Below, one piece after another: positions 1-8,919 of a DNA stretch of 14,012 nucleotides. The position numbers and the translations under genes are program-made. The DNA lies in contig JAJKFJ010024494.1 in the NCBI GenBank assembly GCA_027382625.1, forward strand, positions 1-14,012. Reading direction: 5' to 3'. Within the stretch, counting starts at the first letter, position 1. Every line of letters begins with the position of its first letter. The stretch is from Tetmemena sp. SeJ-2015. Taxonomy: Eukaryota > Ciliophora > Spirotrichea > Sporadotrichida > Oxytrichidae. The notes below the pieces were generated by a model. That model searched no databases and had not been told where the DNA came from. It saw only the letters and a program-made list of their open reading frames with translations.

Positions 1-218
1 ATAAAATTGAAATTTTCATGTCAAATTTGACCATAGTCTGGACAGGAGTCCAAAAATATTTTTTCTAAGACCCATTTTGAGGGCCCTTTTTCGCGTTTCC
101 AAGTCGAATGGAGCAACTTTTTTTCGAACATGTGAAACTTTTTAGGATTTTGAAAAAATTTGCCATAGTACTACTCATGATTATATTTTCATCATTAATT
201 TATAATAAAAAATCCATA
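1..218. repeat. Long dispersed repeat, copy 1 (cut by window edge)
   Basis: The first ~165 bases recur almost unchanged from 393, an offset of 392 bp, with weaker similarity to ~218. The core contains the GGGCCC palindrome followed by TTTTTCGCGTTT, and upstream the imperfect palindrome GGACAGGAGTCC. A further partial copy lies at 982-1070. The left boundary is unknown because the copy begins at base 1. No reading frame is supported. The copy number in the genome cannot be judged from here. Confidence 0.9.
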
Positions 219-300
219 AATTTATAATGAAATATCATATTTTATAGATAAGATTGTAATAAAAGTCTGAAATTAATGATATTTTGACTATAATTTATGA

Positions 301-385
301 TTTAGGGTTTGATTCAGGGTTTTGAGGATGATAATTTAAGTGGTTTTGGGTTTCAGGGGGTTCAGGGTGTTGTGGAGATTCTAGC
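301..385 (+). repeat. G-rich degenerate telomere-like tract
   Basis: Runs such as TTAGGGTTTGATTCAGGG, GGTTTTGGGTTTCAGGGGG and TTCAGGGTG alternate short G runs with T runs on the plus strand. It resembles decayed G4T4/G3T3 telomere DNA but has no exact array. Four or more GGG runs could form a G-quadruplex. Its G-rich strand is the opposite of that at 1281-1445. Confidence 0.5.
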
Positions 386-392
386 TTTTATA

Positions 393-600
393 ATAAAATT
401 GAAATTTTCATGTCAAATTTGACCATAGTCTGGACAGGAGTCCAAAAATATTTTTTCTAAGACCCATTTTGAGGGCCCTTTTTCGCGTTTCCAAGTCGAA
501 TGGAGCAACTTTTTTTCGAGCATGTGAATCTTTTTAAGATTTTGGAAAAATTTGCCATAGACTACTCAGGATTATTTTTTCATCACTAATTTATAATAAA
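393..600. repeat. Long dispersed repeat, copy 2
   Basis: This is a near-identical direct copy of 1-218, with scattered substitutions and small indels increasing after about 530. It runs straight into the 71-72 bp tandem array. The two copies are separated by the G-rich tract at 301-385. Confidence 0.9.
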
Positions 601-607
601 AATCTTT

Positions 608-965
608 CAAATTATAGTCAATTTATGATGAAATTAAGACCTTTTATAGTCATTTTTACATAAAATGTAGAAAATATCTCAAATTATAGTCAATTTATGA
701 TGAAATTATGTCCATTTATAGTAATTTTACATAAAATATAGAATATATCTCAAATTATGGTCAATTTATGATGAAATTATGTCCATTTATAGTAATTTTA
801 CATAAAATGTAGAAAATATCTCAAATTATGGTCAATTTATGATGAAATTAAGATCTTTTATAGTCATTTTTACATAAAATGTAGAAAATATCTCAAATTA
901 TAGTCAATTTATATTGAAATTAAGACAATTTATAGACATTTTAATATAAAATATAAAAAATCTCT
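608..965. repeat. Tandem array, five units of 71-72 bp
   Basis: Units beginning CAAATTATAGTCAATTTATG (or ATGG) start at 608, 680, 751, 822 and 894. Each continues through a GAAATTA segment, a TTTATAGT segment and ACATAAAATGTAGAAAATAT. The last unit is the most diverged. The array is very AT-rich and non-coding, like satellite or subtelomeric DNA. Confidence 0.9.
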
Positions 966-981
966 CTACTTATAAAGTCAG

Positions 982-1070
982 TAGTCAAAAAATATTTTTG
1001 ATAAGACCCATTTAGAGGGCCCTTTTTCGCGTTTACAAGTAAAATGGAGAAATATTTTTTTTTCAAAAAT
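982..1070. repeat. Long dispersed repeat, partial diverged copy 3
   Basis: It matches the inner part of copies 1 and 2 (AGTCCAAAAATATTT, AAGACCCATTT, GAGGGCCCTTTTTCGCGTTT) with several substitutions. It lacks the first ~45 bases of the full copies and decays into A/T runs on its right. Confidence 0.8.
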
Positions 1071-1280
1071 TTTAAAATGAAATTTTAAGAATTTTTTTTT
1101 CTTAAAAAAAGTGGGTCTGGAAAAAAAGTCAAAAAAACAGGTCAATGTTTTTTCGAGAAAAAGGGCAGGGTAGGTACTCATATGAAACCGCACGGTCTCA
1201 ATAAGACGGAAAGCACATTTATAGTGGGCCCAGGAATTTCCCTCGGACGGGAAGGGGCTGGGTGAACGAGTGACGATCAT

Positions 1281-1445
1281 CCCCCCCCTAAAACCCCATT
1301 TAATGTATATCAAAACCCCAAAACCCCCAAAACCCAGAAACCCAGAAACCCATCAACCCCAAAACCCCCAAATCCCAGAAACCCATCAACCCCAAAACCC
1401 CCAAAACCCAGAAACCCATCAACCCCAAAACCCCCAAAACCCATA
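1281..1445. repeat. C4A4-like telomere-type tract with a 33-bp minisatellite
   Basis: The plus strand carries CCCCAAAACCCCCAAAACCC segments mixed with CCCAGAAA and CATCAACCCC. CATCAACCCC starts at 1351, 1384 and 1417, giving three copies of a 33-bp unit; an irregular C/A tract precedes them from 1281. C4A4 is the spirotrich ciliate telomere repeat, but this copy is internal and imperfect. The minus strand is G-rich with many G3-G5 runs and could form G-quadruplexes. An open frame here (Pro/Asn/Gln repeats) only follows from the 33-bp period and is not taken as a gene. Confidence 0.8.
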
Positions 1446-1980
1446 TTACCCTTATTTACTACTTGCTTATTTATATTTTTTCTCGCTACGCGGTTTTTTT
1501 TCTGCCTACAGGGGTGGTCCCCCAGTCGCAGAAACAAGTCATCCCCCCGTGCGTTTTATTGCATTATCTCACAGATTACGCATGATAATATATTATTTTC
1601 CTACCTTACAAATTATAAATATTTAATTATAATGACTCATTCATATTTTAGTTGGTTTTTTAATATATTTAATCATATTATATCATCAATTTGAATTTAA
1701 TTAAATTACTAATTATTATAGATATTAAATTTATAAAACATTGTTGCTGTAGAAGTGCTTCTTATTTAAATACTTATGTGACCATTCGAAATATCATAAA
1801 TTAAAATAACTTTTCATTATCATAATTTTACTTGAAGGAATGCGTATTTTAGAGTTATAATCTTCACTACTTTAGAAGCTCAAGACTATTGTGATTAAGG
1901 GGATTTTGCATTTCTTTTGCGAGCTGCTAAATAAATTATTAAAGAAGAAATACATTTTAATAATTAAAGGGAATTAAAGG
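1446..1980. other. AT-rich spacer, no gene seen
   Basis: Mostly A/T with a short GC-richer patch near 1485-1550. No frame with recognisable protein and no RNA gene was found. A duplicated AATTAAAGGG lies at its right end, just before the GC-rich island. Confidence 0.6.
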
Positions 1981-2470
1981 GCCCCCGGCATAAATAAGAT
2001 AGGCCGTGACGTCAATGATATTGCTGTGACGCACTTATCTGACGCACACAAACCTACCAGCCGAATAGGGATATTAAACACGTGGCACCCCCGCCACCTC
2101 ACACTCTGAGCAGAAGCCCCCGGCTTCTGCAGACCATCCAAAAAAACCTAAAAGGAGAAAAAAAATCCGGTAGCTTCGGACCGAGAGCAAGTCGCTGCTC
2201 CGTAGCGTCTGGCTTCGCTGTCCAGCTGCATGACTGAGTGTTTGCCCATAGATCTCGTCCCTCCACGCCTACAAGGATTAGGAGGGTGAGTGGGAACCAC
2301 TCACCTTTGATTATCTCTCCAGTGAGCAGCTCACCACCTTCCCCAGGGCTTCGGCTGCCATTATCCCTTGCCTCTTTTAAGCACTCACCCACCAGCCAAT
2401 GGATTACCAAACCAGAAAGCCTTCAGGGAAAGGGCGACCGGTGCCTAGTGCCGGTCGTGTGCGTCCTGAA
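1980..2470. other. GC-rich, hairpin-rich island; possible structured RNA or element remnant
   Basis: Base composition changes sharply from the AT-rich flanks. Exact hairpins seen: 2110-2130 (9-bp stem GCAGAAGCC, 3-nt loop), 2286-2306 (9-bp stem GGTGAGTGG, loop GAA) and 2435-2457 (7-bp stem CGACCGG). GTGAGCAGCTCAC near 2325 is palindromic. GACGCACAC at 2041-2049 is the exact reverse complement of GTGTGCGTC at 2457-2465, which could close the whole ~425-nt region. Neither strand gives recognisable protein. A structured ncRNA, a foldback/MITE-type element or a retroelement fragment are all possible. It is not recognised as rRNA, tRNA, SRP or RNase P RNA. Confidence 0.5.
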
Positions 2471-2760
2471 TTTTAACTTTCTAATTTAATAATATAACTA
2501 AAATTAATTTCCAATAACTAGAGACTAAGATGGTTGTATCTCTCCTCAAACAATTAACCTAACCTAAATGGCAAACAATCAACTTAAAATCTTAAAGTAC
2601 AATTAACTCAAGAAAACCAACTACTTTGGTTGCCTCCCTCGTCTAGAAAGTATAGGTACACTATTGGGAGAAAGAAGAGACCCTAAAATACCTAAACCAA
2701 CCTACTGAAAGCCATTAAAAAAGACTTGACCTCATCCAATACCTTTACATGAATCTTACC
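2471..2760. other. Spacer without a supported gene
   Basis: AT-rich DNA between the hairpin-rich island and the 3' end of the putative minus-strand gene. Open stretches exist on both strands, as expected when only TGA stops translation, but none reads as recognisable protein. Confidence 0.5.
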
Positions 2761-3779
2761 TCACTGAGGATATTGCTCAAGCAAAACATTTAACACAACG
2801 AACTTAAACACTTGATGTTTATCTTTGAAGCATCCTTCGGTTCGTGGAGAACGACTCAATAAAAATTCCTTCCCATTCCTTAACAGTTCTACTTTATCAA
2901 CTGTCTATATTTATTGAAATCTCTGAAGACTCCATGGCAGGAAGAATAATGCAGGCCGCTAATACCTGTAACCTGTCGAAACATTCGATATCTTAGATGA
3001 CTTCTCTAACCTCATTAAGATCCATTTGTAACGATGATGGACGAACTTCAATAGATAAAAACCGGAAGAAAGACTATGATTTACAGGAGAGAAGATAAAC
3101 TCAAAGGACGACGATTGGTCGGGCGAGTTTGACGACCTCAGTTAAACAAGCTAATGGCATAGGAATACATCAATTTGATTAATTTGTTAGAACTGCTTTA
3201 ACATTGGGTGGCCTTATGGCTTCCCTAAGCTTAACATATAACATGCAAGACATCCTTTGGTCTAAAATGCGTTGTTAATATAATTATAATATAAATAAAT
3301 GGTAGAGCTGCCATTTGGAATTTTAACTCATCGCTCTCAGTCTTTTATTAGGACATTTTTTATAATTGCAATAAAAAAGTATCCATAATTATAATCATGT
3401 AATACACATCGACATAGTACTTGATTTTCATCGAATCGTTTCCTTTTTGTTTGGTAATCCAAGGTATTCACTTATAAACAGCAGCCTGCTCTTCCGGTAA
3501 ACTTATGTACACTCGTCTAGTAGCTATTTTAGTTATAGGATCTTGGAAATCTTCAACCTTGAACATTAGAGTGATCATCACTTTGTTATCCCCTTTTAGC
3601 ACATGGTAAGTTATTGAGCAAATAATATTTATGAGCCTAAACTTCCCTTAAATATTTCAATTGACTTTGAATCATTATCCGAGGGAGGATATTTGCTCTC
3701 CTCTTGAGATTAGATGATTGACTCACTTGGACTCCTCTAATTCATTTATACTATATTTTTAATTAACTCTTGCATTCAT
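2761..3779 (-). CDS. Putative spliced hypothetical protein (tentative six-exon model)
   Basis: No family is recognised. Two minus-strand segments read convincingly as protein. One is 3636-3472, containing MITLMFKVEDFQDPITK. The other is 2904-2761, containing KVELLRNGKEFLLSRSPRTE and ending with TGA. A consistent model starts at ATG 3779 after an in-frame TGA. Its exons are 3779-3727, 3636-3472, 3261-3169, 3136-3085, 3010-2966 and 2904-2761, giving 183 residues. All introns are GT-AG (90, 210, 32, 74 and 61 nt) and all phases agree. The 61-nt intron has a typical GTATT...ATAG shape and is the best supported. The inner exons are weak, because other frames there also look like protein. It is divergent to TOP3, with about 660 bp between starts. 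It could instead be two short genes or a decayed one. Confidence 0.35.
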
Positions 3780-4441
3780 TTACGGAGATCAATTTAAAAT
3801 ATATATATTTTTTTAGAAATTGCAACATTTATTTTCAAATTTAATAATCCTATGATTACACTGACCAAAAGAAATATCTTTGAATTAATTTTCAATATAT
3901 TAAAAGGAATTTTCCTCCTTTTTTGAATAAATTTGAATAATTTTGAGCTGGAAGTTATCAATCCATGTTATGTTACAAATTGTATAGTCTTAAAATAAAA
4001 TAGAATGTAAATGTTTTTTATTGACTCCTCTGAGATTCTTATCTCTTTTTAGCAATTTAATTTCTTAAACTCTAAAATTATCTACTAAAATATTTGTACT
4101 GATTTTTTACCCTTATTATTAATTAATAAAATATCTAAATTTAAATTAGTCATGAAATAAAAGATTGAATTTATTTTGAGAAAAGATAATAAGATAATTC
4201 TGAATATTCACTTGGGGTACCTAAGAAATATTCTCCTCCATAAAAAATTGCAAATTCTTACTATTGCTAAAATATTTTTAAATTAATTATGCAATTTATC
4301 AATTAAAACCAATTTTTCTGAGTTTTTATTATAGCAATACCTGTTTTATTCTTTTTTTAATATTCGAGATTAAATTTTTTAATACAAAGTTTAAAAGTTA
4401 AGCCCTAAACCAATCATTTCTGTTTTAAAAACACTTATCAA
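3780..4441. other. AT-rich intergenic spacer between divergent genes
   Basis: Very A/T-rich, with runs such as ATATATATATTTTTTT near 3800. It would hold the upstream regions of both TOP3 and the putative minus-strand gene. No specific promoter element can be assigned from sequence alone, and no coding segment stands out. Confidence 0.6.
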
Positions 4442-7400
4442 ATGAGTAAAAACCATAAACCTCATTCCAAGCAGAATGGGCATCGAGGCAATCACCCTAA
4501 CTTCAGTAACCACAATAGTAACTACTCTTATCAAAACTCAAATCCACCAGGGGTCAAAAATTTGGTAGCGCTCAACGTCGCAGAGAAACCTTCTGTTGCA
4601 AGAGCTATCGCTTAGTTTCTCAACAAAGGAAAAGGAGAGCCAAGGAAATTGGATTCCAAGGCCAAGTACAACCCAGTCTTTAAGTTTATGACCAAGCTTG
4701 ACAAATCTAACTTAGATATGATTGTGACATCGGTCTGTGGCCACATCATGGAGTATAAGTTTCCTCAGAAATGTAAAGACTGGCTAAAGACCAAGTACAA
4801 GTAACTTTATAAATGTTAGCTGGAGAGCTAGCCGTCTCCTTAGAACTTAGACATAGTCAAGAATCTGCATACCTATGCTCTGCAAGCTGATATGCTAATT
4901 TTGTGGCTTGATTGTGACAGAGAAGGAGAAGCCATTGCTTTTGAAGTAATAGATATAGTCAAGTAAATTAAACCAAGCATTCAAATCAAGAGAGCTCATT
5001 TTTCAGCTTTGACGAAACAAGATATCACTAGAGCTATTACCTCCAAATTAACTGATCCCAATAAGAATCAGGCAGACGCTGTATTCGCAAGATAAGAGAT
5101 TGATTTGAGGATTGGAGCTAGCTTCACAAGATTTCAGTCCATGAAGTTCAAGGATATTATGGGAGCTAATTCTAAGTAGGTCCTGAGTTATGGGCCTTGT
5201 CAGTTTCCTACTTTGGGCTTCGTTGTGGAAAGATACATCAAGATCGCAAAATTTGAGCCTGAGAAGTATTGGACTATAGTTCTATAGATGCCCAAGCCTA
5301 AAGAAATGCTCGATGAGGAGATGGCGAGAGCTGGTTTCAAAGATGAAGAGGATGATGAAGAAAACGAAGCACAGGAAGATTAAGAAGATAAGGAAAACCC
5401 AGAGGTGTAAGATAATTGCGAGGAGAATGACTTAGATGAGAAGCCAAAATCTTAAAAGAAATAGTCGAGTTAATACAACGATGATTCGATCATGGAAGAT
5501 GAAGATTAAGACAAAGCGCAAGAAGGGGATTAAGAAAATGATGAGTAACAAAAGACTGATGAGCAATCTACTAGAGAAGATAGAACTGAGGATATCAACA
5601 ATGAAGAAGATGAACTTGACTAAGAGCAGTAGCAAAATGAAACAGAGAATATAAATTAAGAGTAGGATAGTAACGATATTGAGGATGATGAAACTAGAGA
5701 TGAGACACCGACAAAAAGCGAAATCGAGTTAAAAGATGTCAAGGAAGATGAAAAAGAAGCAGAGGCTCCAAAGTCAAAAAGGTAAATTTTTTTATTAACT
5801 CTCTATAGGAAAGGATTCTTCGAGCCTAAGAAGCCTAAGAATATCATCTAATTTGAATGGTCTAGATATAGAACCTTTGATTAGTAGTTGTGTGAAATTC
5901 TTCATGAAAACATTTCCTAAGAGAGCGAGGCCGTCGTAACCAAGGTCTAATCGAAACAAAAATCCAAGATCAAGCCCATTCCATTAAACACAATTGATTT
6001 TTAAAAATTGGCATCCAGAAAGTTAAGAATAGGCTCTCATAAAGCTATGGATCTGGCTGAGAAGCTGTATCAAAAAGGGTATATATCTTATCCAAGGACT
6101 GAGACAAACATCTTTCCCTAAATGAATCTTTAGGAAATAGTAAGAGATCTAGCTAAGAACAATACTTTCGGATATTTCGCAAAGAAGATTATCAGTGGAG
6201 AGGCGTATGGGCCTCCTAGAAAAGGAAGACTGGATGATAAAGCACATCCTCCAATCCATCCAGTGAAAAATGCTTAAAAGTCTGATTTGAAAAATGAAGA
6301 ATGGAGAATCTATGAAATTATTTGCAAGCATTTTCTAGCTTGTCTCTCAAAGGATGCATTAGGCAGCGAGACTAAAATTGAAGTATTGATTGGAGGAGAA
6401 ACTTTTAAAACGCGAGGACTAGTAATTGAAGAAGCAAACTGGCTTGAGATATATGCACCGTATGAAAAATGGGCTGATAATACTTTGCCAAATCTATAAG
6501 AGGGAGACACTTTTATCCCTTCTCTAATTTAGATCCAAGAATCTCAAACTCAACCACCTAAGCTGCTGAGTGAGGCAGACTTAATTAGTAGGATGGATCA
6601 GCATGGAATAGGCACTGATGCAACTATTCACGAGCATATTAAGACAATCTAGGACAGAGGCTATGCTGTAAAGCAAGGTTAGCACTTTACTCCTACTGTT
6701 CTAGGGTTAAATCTGGTAAATGCTTATGAGCACGTCGGAATCGAGCTATACAAACCTAACTTAAGATCTAAAGTTGAGATCGAGCTTAAATAGATCGAGC
6801 AAGGCCTCAAAGACAAGAAAGATGTGCTTAAAGACGCATTAAAAGAAATGTGGAGGATTTTTAAAAATCTCAAAAGCAGATCAGAAGAAATGCAAGACTT
6901 CCTCACATCTTAGATTAATAATCCTATTGTACCTCCACCATTTTTCGAAGAGAAAGTTTAAAAGAGGTTAAGCGGAGAGGAGAAAGGTAAAAATGATGCG
7001 CCATTTTTTAAAGAGGGCTATGATATAAAGGCAGAGGATTTCTTTAAGACTTCTGATCAGATTGAGAAGAAAATAAGTGAGGAAAAGAAGTATTCTCAGG
7101 ATTTAGTCTTTGACAGCTAAGAGCCTAAGACTGTACTTGGAAATACTTAGTTCATGCTATGTGATAAGTGTAAATAGTATCCTGTCTATATCAAAATGGG
7201 AGGCTCAGGCTACTTATTTGCAACTTGCGCTGGTTTTCCCAAATGCAAAAATTCAATCTTCTTACCAAGAAATGTTAAAAACTTCTCAGTGACTGATGAA
7301 AATTGCTTGCCGTGCACCTAATCCAGAGACATGGAAGAGGTGAAGAAGTTTAGGATTTCCTTCTTTACAAGCGGAGTTCCGAATAGAGAAGAGCTACTTC

Positions 7401-7837
7401 AATTAATGCAGAACTGTAACTCAACCTACTGTATCTTGGGTACATGTGATGAGAACTATCAAAAGATTAAGCAGATTTGCAAAGCCATTAAAATACCTCC
7501 TAAGAGGGGAACATTTGCCGATGAAATGACTGAAGAACAGAAGTTAATGAGAGATGAAGAGAGGTAGCGTTGGTATGATAAGAAGAGAAATGGTAAATTC
7601 TTTGGAAAGAGGAAATTCTAAAACTCCTATGTTGATAGTGAGGGTTAAACAAACTTAAATCGCTATCAGAAAGGCTTTAACAATAACTTTGGGGGAAAGA
7701 AGGGCAATAAGGGAGAGAAGTCTTTTGGTGGAGGTGGGAAAAGAGTAAGAGAAGATGGAGGGTGCCCAGAATGTGGAAAAAAGAGACACTCAGCGAAGAG
7801 CGAATGCTCAAGAAACAAAAAGTCAAAATTTGAATGA
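4442..7837 (+). CDS. TOP3: DNA topoisomerase III alpha (type IA)
   Basis: Type IA topoisomerase that cuts and passes single strands. With RecQ helicase and RMI proteins it dissolves double Holliday junctions. Read with TAA/TAG as Gln and a 27-nt intron at 5782-5808, it is 1122 residues ending at TGA. The TOPRIM domain begins with NVAEKPSVA (Glu48) and has [10 protein letters not shown] (Asp157, Asp159). The active-site motif [14 protein letters not shown] places the catalytic tyrosine at 541, followed by AHPPIHPVK and [16 protein letters not shown]-terminal zinc motifs: CDKC (898-901) with CAGFPKC, a further Cys-rich block, a Gly/Lys-rich linker, and a knuckle-like CX2CX4HX5C at 1099-1113. 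About 150 acidic residues (roughly 295-445) interrupt the core after FEPEKYW. The start is the first ATG of the frame; the first ~35 residues are Asn/His-rich and unconserved. Order and motifs fit TOP3A rather than TOP3B or bacterial TopA. Confidence 0.95.
5782..5808 (+). other. 27-nt intron in TOP3
   Basis: GTAAAT at the 5' end and CTATAG at the 3' end, lying between the acidic insert and the conserved core. The length is a multiple of three and it holds no TGA, so an unspliced message would still be read through, adding nine residues. Splicing is inferred from the GTAAAT...ATAG ends and the T-rich interior. Confidence 0.7.
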
Positions 7838-8011
7838 TATATTTTAAGCTTAATTCGAAATGAAAATTTACTCATCAATTGTACAAATAAATATTCAACA
7901 AATATTGAGCAAAAGATCTTTTAGAAACCAATCTTTAATCTTTTGTTATATATATATATCTTTTAAAAATCAAAGTAAAAGTAGACATTATATATTCTAT
8001 AAACAATCGAC

Positions 8012-8819
8012 ATGTTTGAAGCAACTTTGAAAGAAGCACAGACTTTGAAGAAGATTATTGAGGCTATCAAGGATTTAGTCACAGACGTAAACATCGACGC
8101 CACACCTCAGGGATTGAGTTTGCAAGCTATGGATAGTTCCCACGTGGCTCTTGTTTCATTAACTCTTGGCTAGCAAGGATTCGAGAAGTACAAGGCAGAG
8201 AGACCAATGACTCTTGGAGTTTCGATCACTAACTTAGCTAAGGTTCTCAAACTAGCATCTAATGAAGACAAGGTTAGTTTAAGAGCAGATGAGGACGGAT
8301 AGCATTTGCATATATGCTTCTCAAATAGCAGTAAGCCTTACTCATTTTGTACTATTGATTTTTATAGAGCAAGAGAAACAAACCTCTTTCAGTCTTAACC
8401 TTATCACACTTGACAGCGAGCATTTGGGTATCCCAGAGACCAGCTACACATCCGAGATCACTATGAACTCCTTTGACTTCTCTAAGCTGTGTAAAGAGCT
8501 TCACTCTCTTAGTGAAACTGTGACAATTGAAGCAAGCACCGAGTATGTCCAGTTTTCAATTGAAGGTGAGGTTGGCTCGGGAGTTATTAAGATCAGCACT
8601 AGCGAAGGAACAGGCGAGAAGGAAAGCGTCAAGGATACAAATCAAGTCACTCTATCTTTCGCCTTGAGATATCTCAACATGTTTAACAAGGCCTCATCCC
8701 TTTGCAACTATGTGAAACTGATGCTCGCTTGCGATACTCCTCTGGTTGTAGAGTACGAAATAGAGAATATGGGCTCGCTCAAGTACTATCTGGCCCCTAA
8801 AATCAATGAGAATGAATGA
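8012..8819 (+). CDS. PCNA: Proliferating cell nuclear antigen (DNA sliding clamp)
   Basis: Homotrimeric ring that RFC loads on DNA; it tethers polymerase delta/epsilon and recruits many PIP-box proteins in the nucleus. Start [20 protein letters not shown] is the classic PCNA N terminus. [15 protein letters not shown], the interdomain segment [23 protein letters not shown] and the end [10 protein letters not shown] all match the family. A 37-nt intron (8331-8367) splits it after FSNS; spliced, it is 256 residues, close to the usual ~260. TAG codons at positions where Gln fits support UAR=Gln. The residue aligned with the ubiquitin acceptor Lys164 of human/yeast PCNA (VKFS) is Gln168 here (VQFS; codon 8550-8552). 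It lies 174 bp after TOP3 on the same strand. Confidence 0.97.
8331..8367 (+). other. 37-nt intron in PCNA
   Basis: GTAAGC...TTTATAG. Removing it joins the two PCNA halves in phase (A + AG = Lys). It has an in-frame shift if retained (37 is not a multiple of three). Confidence 0.9.
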
Positions 8820-8919
8820 GAGCCCTCTATCAATATCTTTACAAGATATCATTCTTACTTTTTAATAAAATTTTACATTTATACTATCTTGGATTTGTTA
8901 TAAATTAATATAATAAGAA

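Noticed and set aside
1281..1445. A true chromosome end at the C4A4 tract
   Set aside because: The tract is imperfect and internal, with over 1.2 kb of DNA on its outer side in this window.
1270..1626. Open frame with Pro/Asn/Gln/His repeats
   Set aside because: The 33-bp minisatellite is a multiple of three, so the frame stays open. No conserved sequence lies beyond the repeat.
2099..2489. Open frames on both strands of the GC-rich island
   Set aside because: They overlap strong hairpins, look like no known family and have no start context or partner exons.
2827..3618. Plus-strand frame of about 260 codons without TGA
   Set aside because: When only TGA stops translation, long open frames arise by chance in AT-rich DNA. 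Its translation shows no motif, and the minus strand of the same region reads more like protein.
5432..5654. Frames on both strands across the TOP3 acidic region
   Set aside because: They are shadows of the Glu/Asp/Gln-rich insert in other frames. The TOP3 frame is open throughout and continuous with conserved sequence.
4442..7837. Reading TOP3 as a pseudogene because of many TAA/TAG codons
   Set aside because: All stops are TAA/TAG, none is TGA. They sit where Gln is acceptable, and the same holds in PCNA and the other genes, so the code is reassigned.
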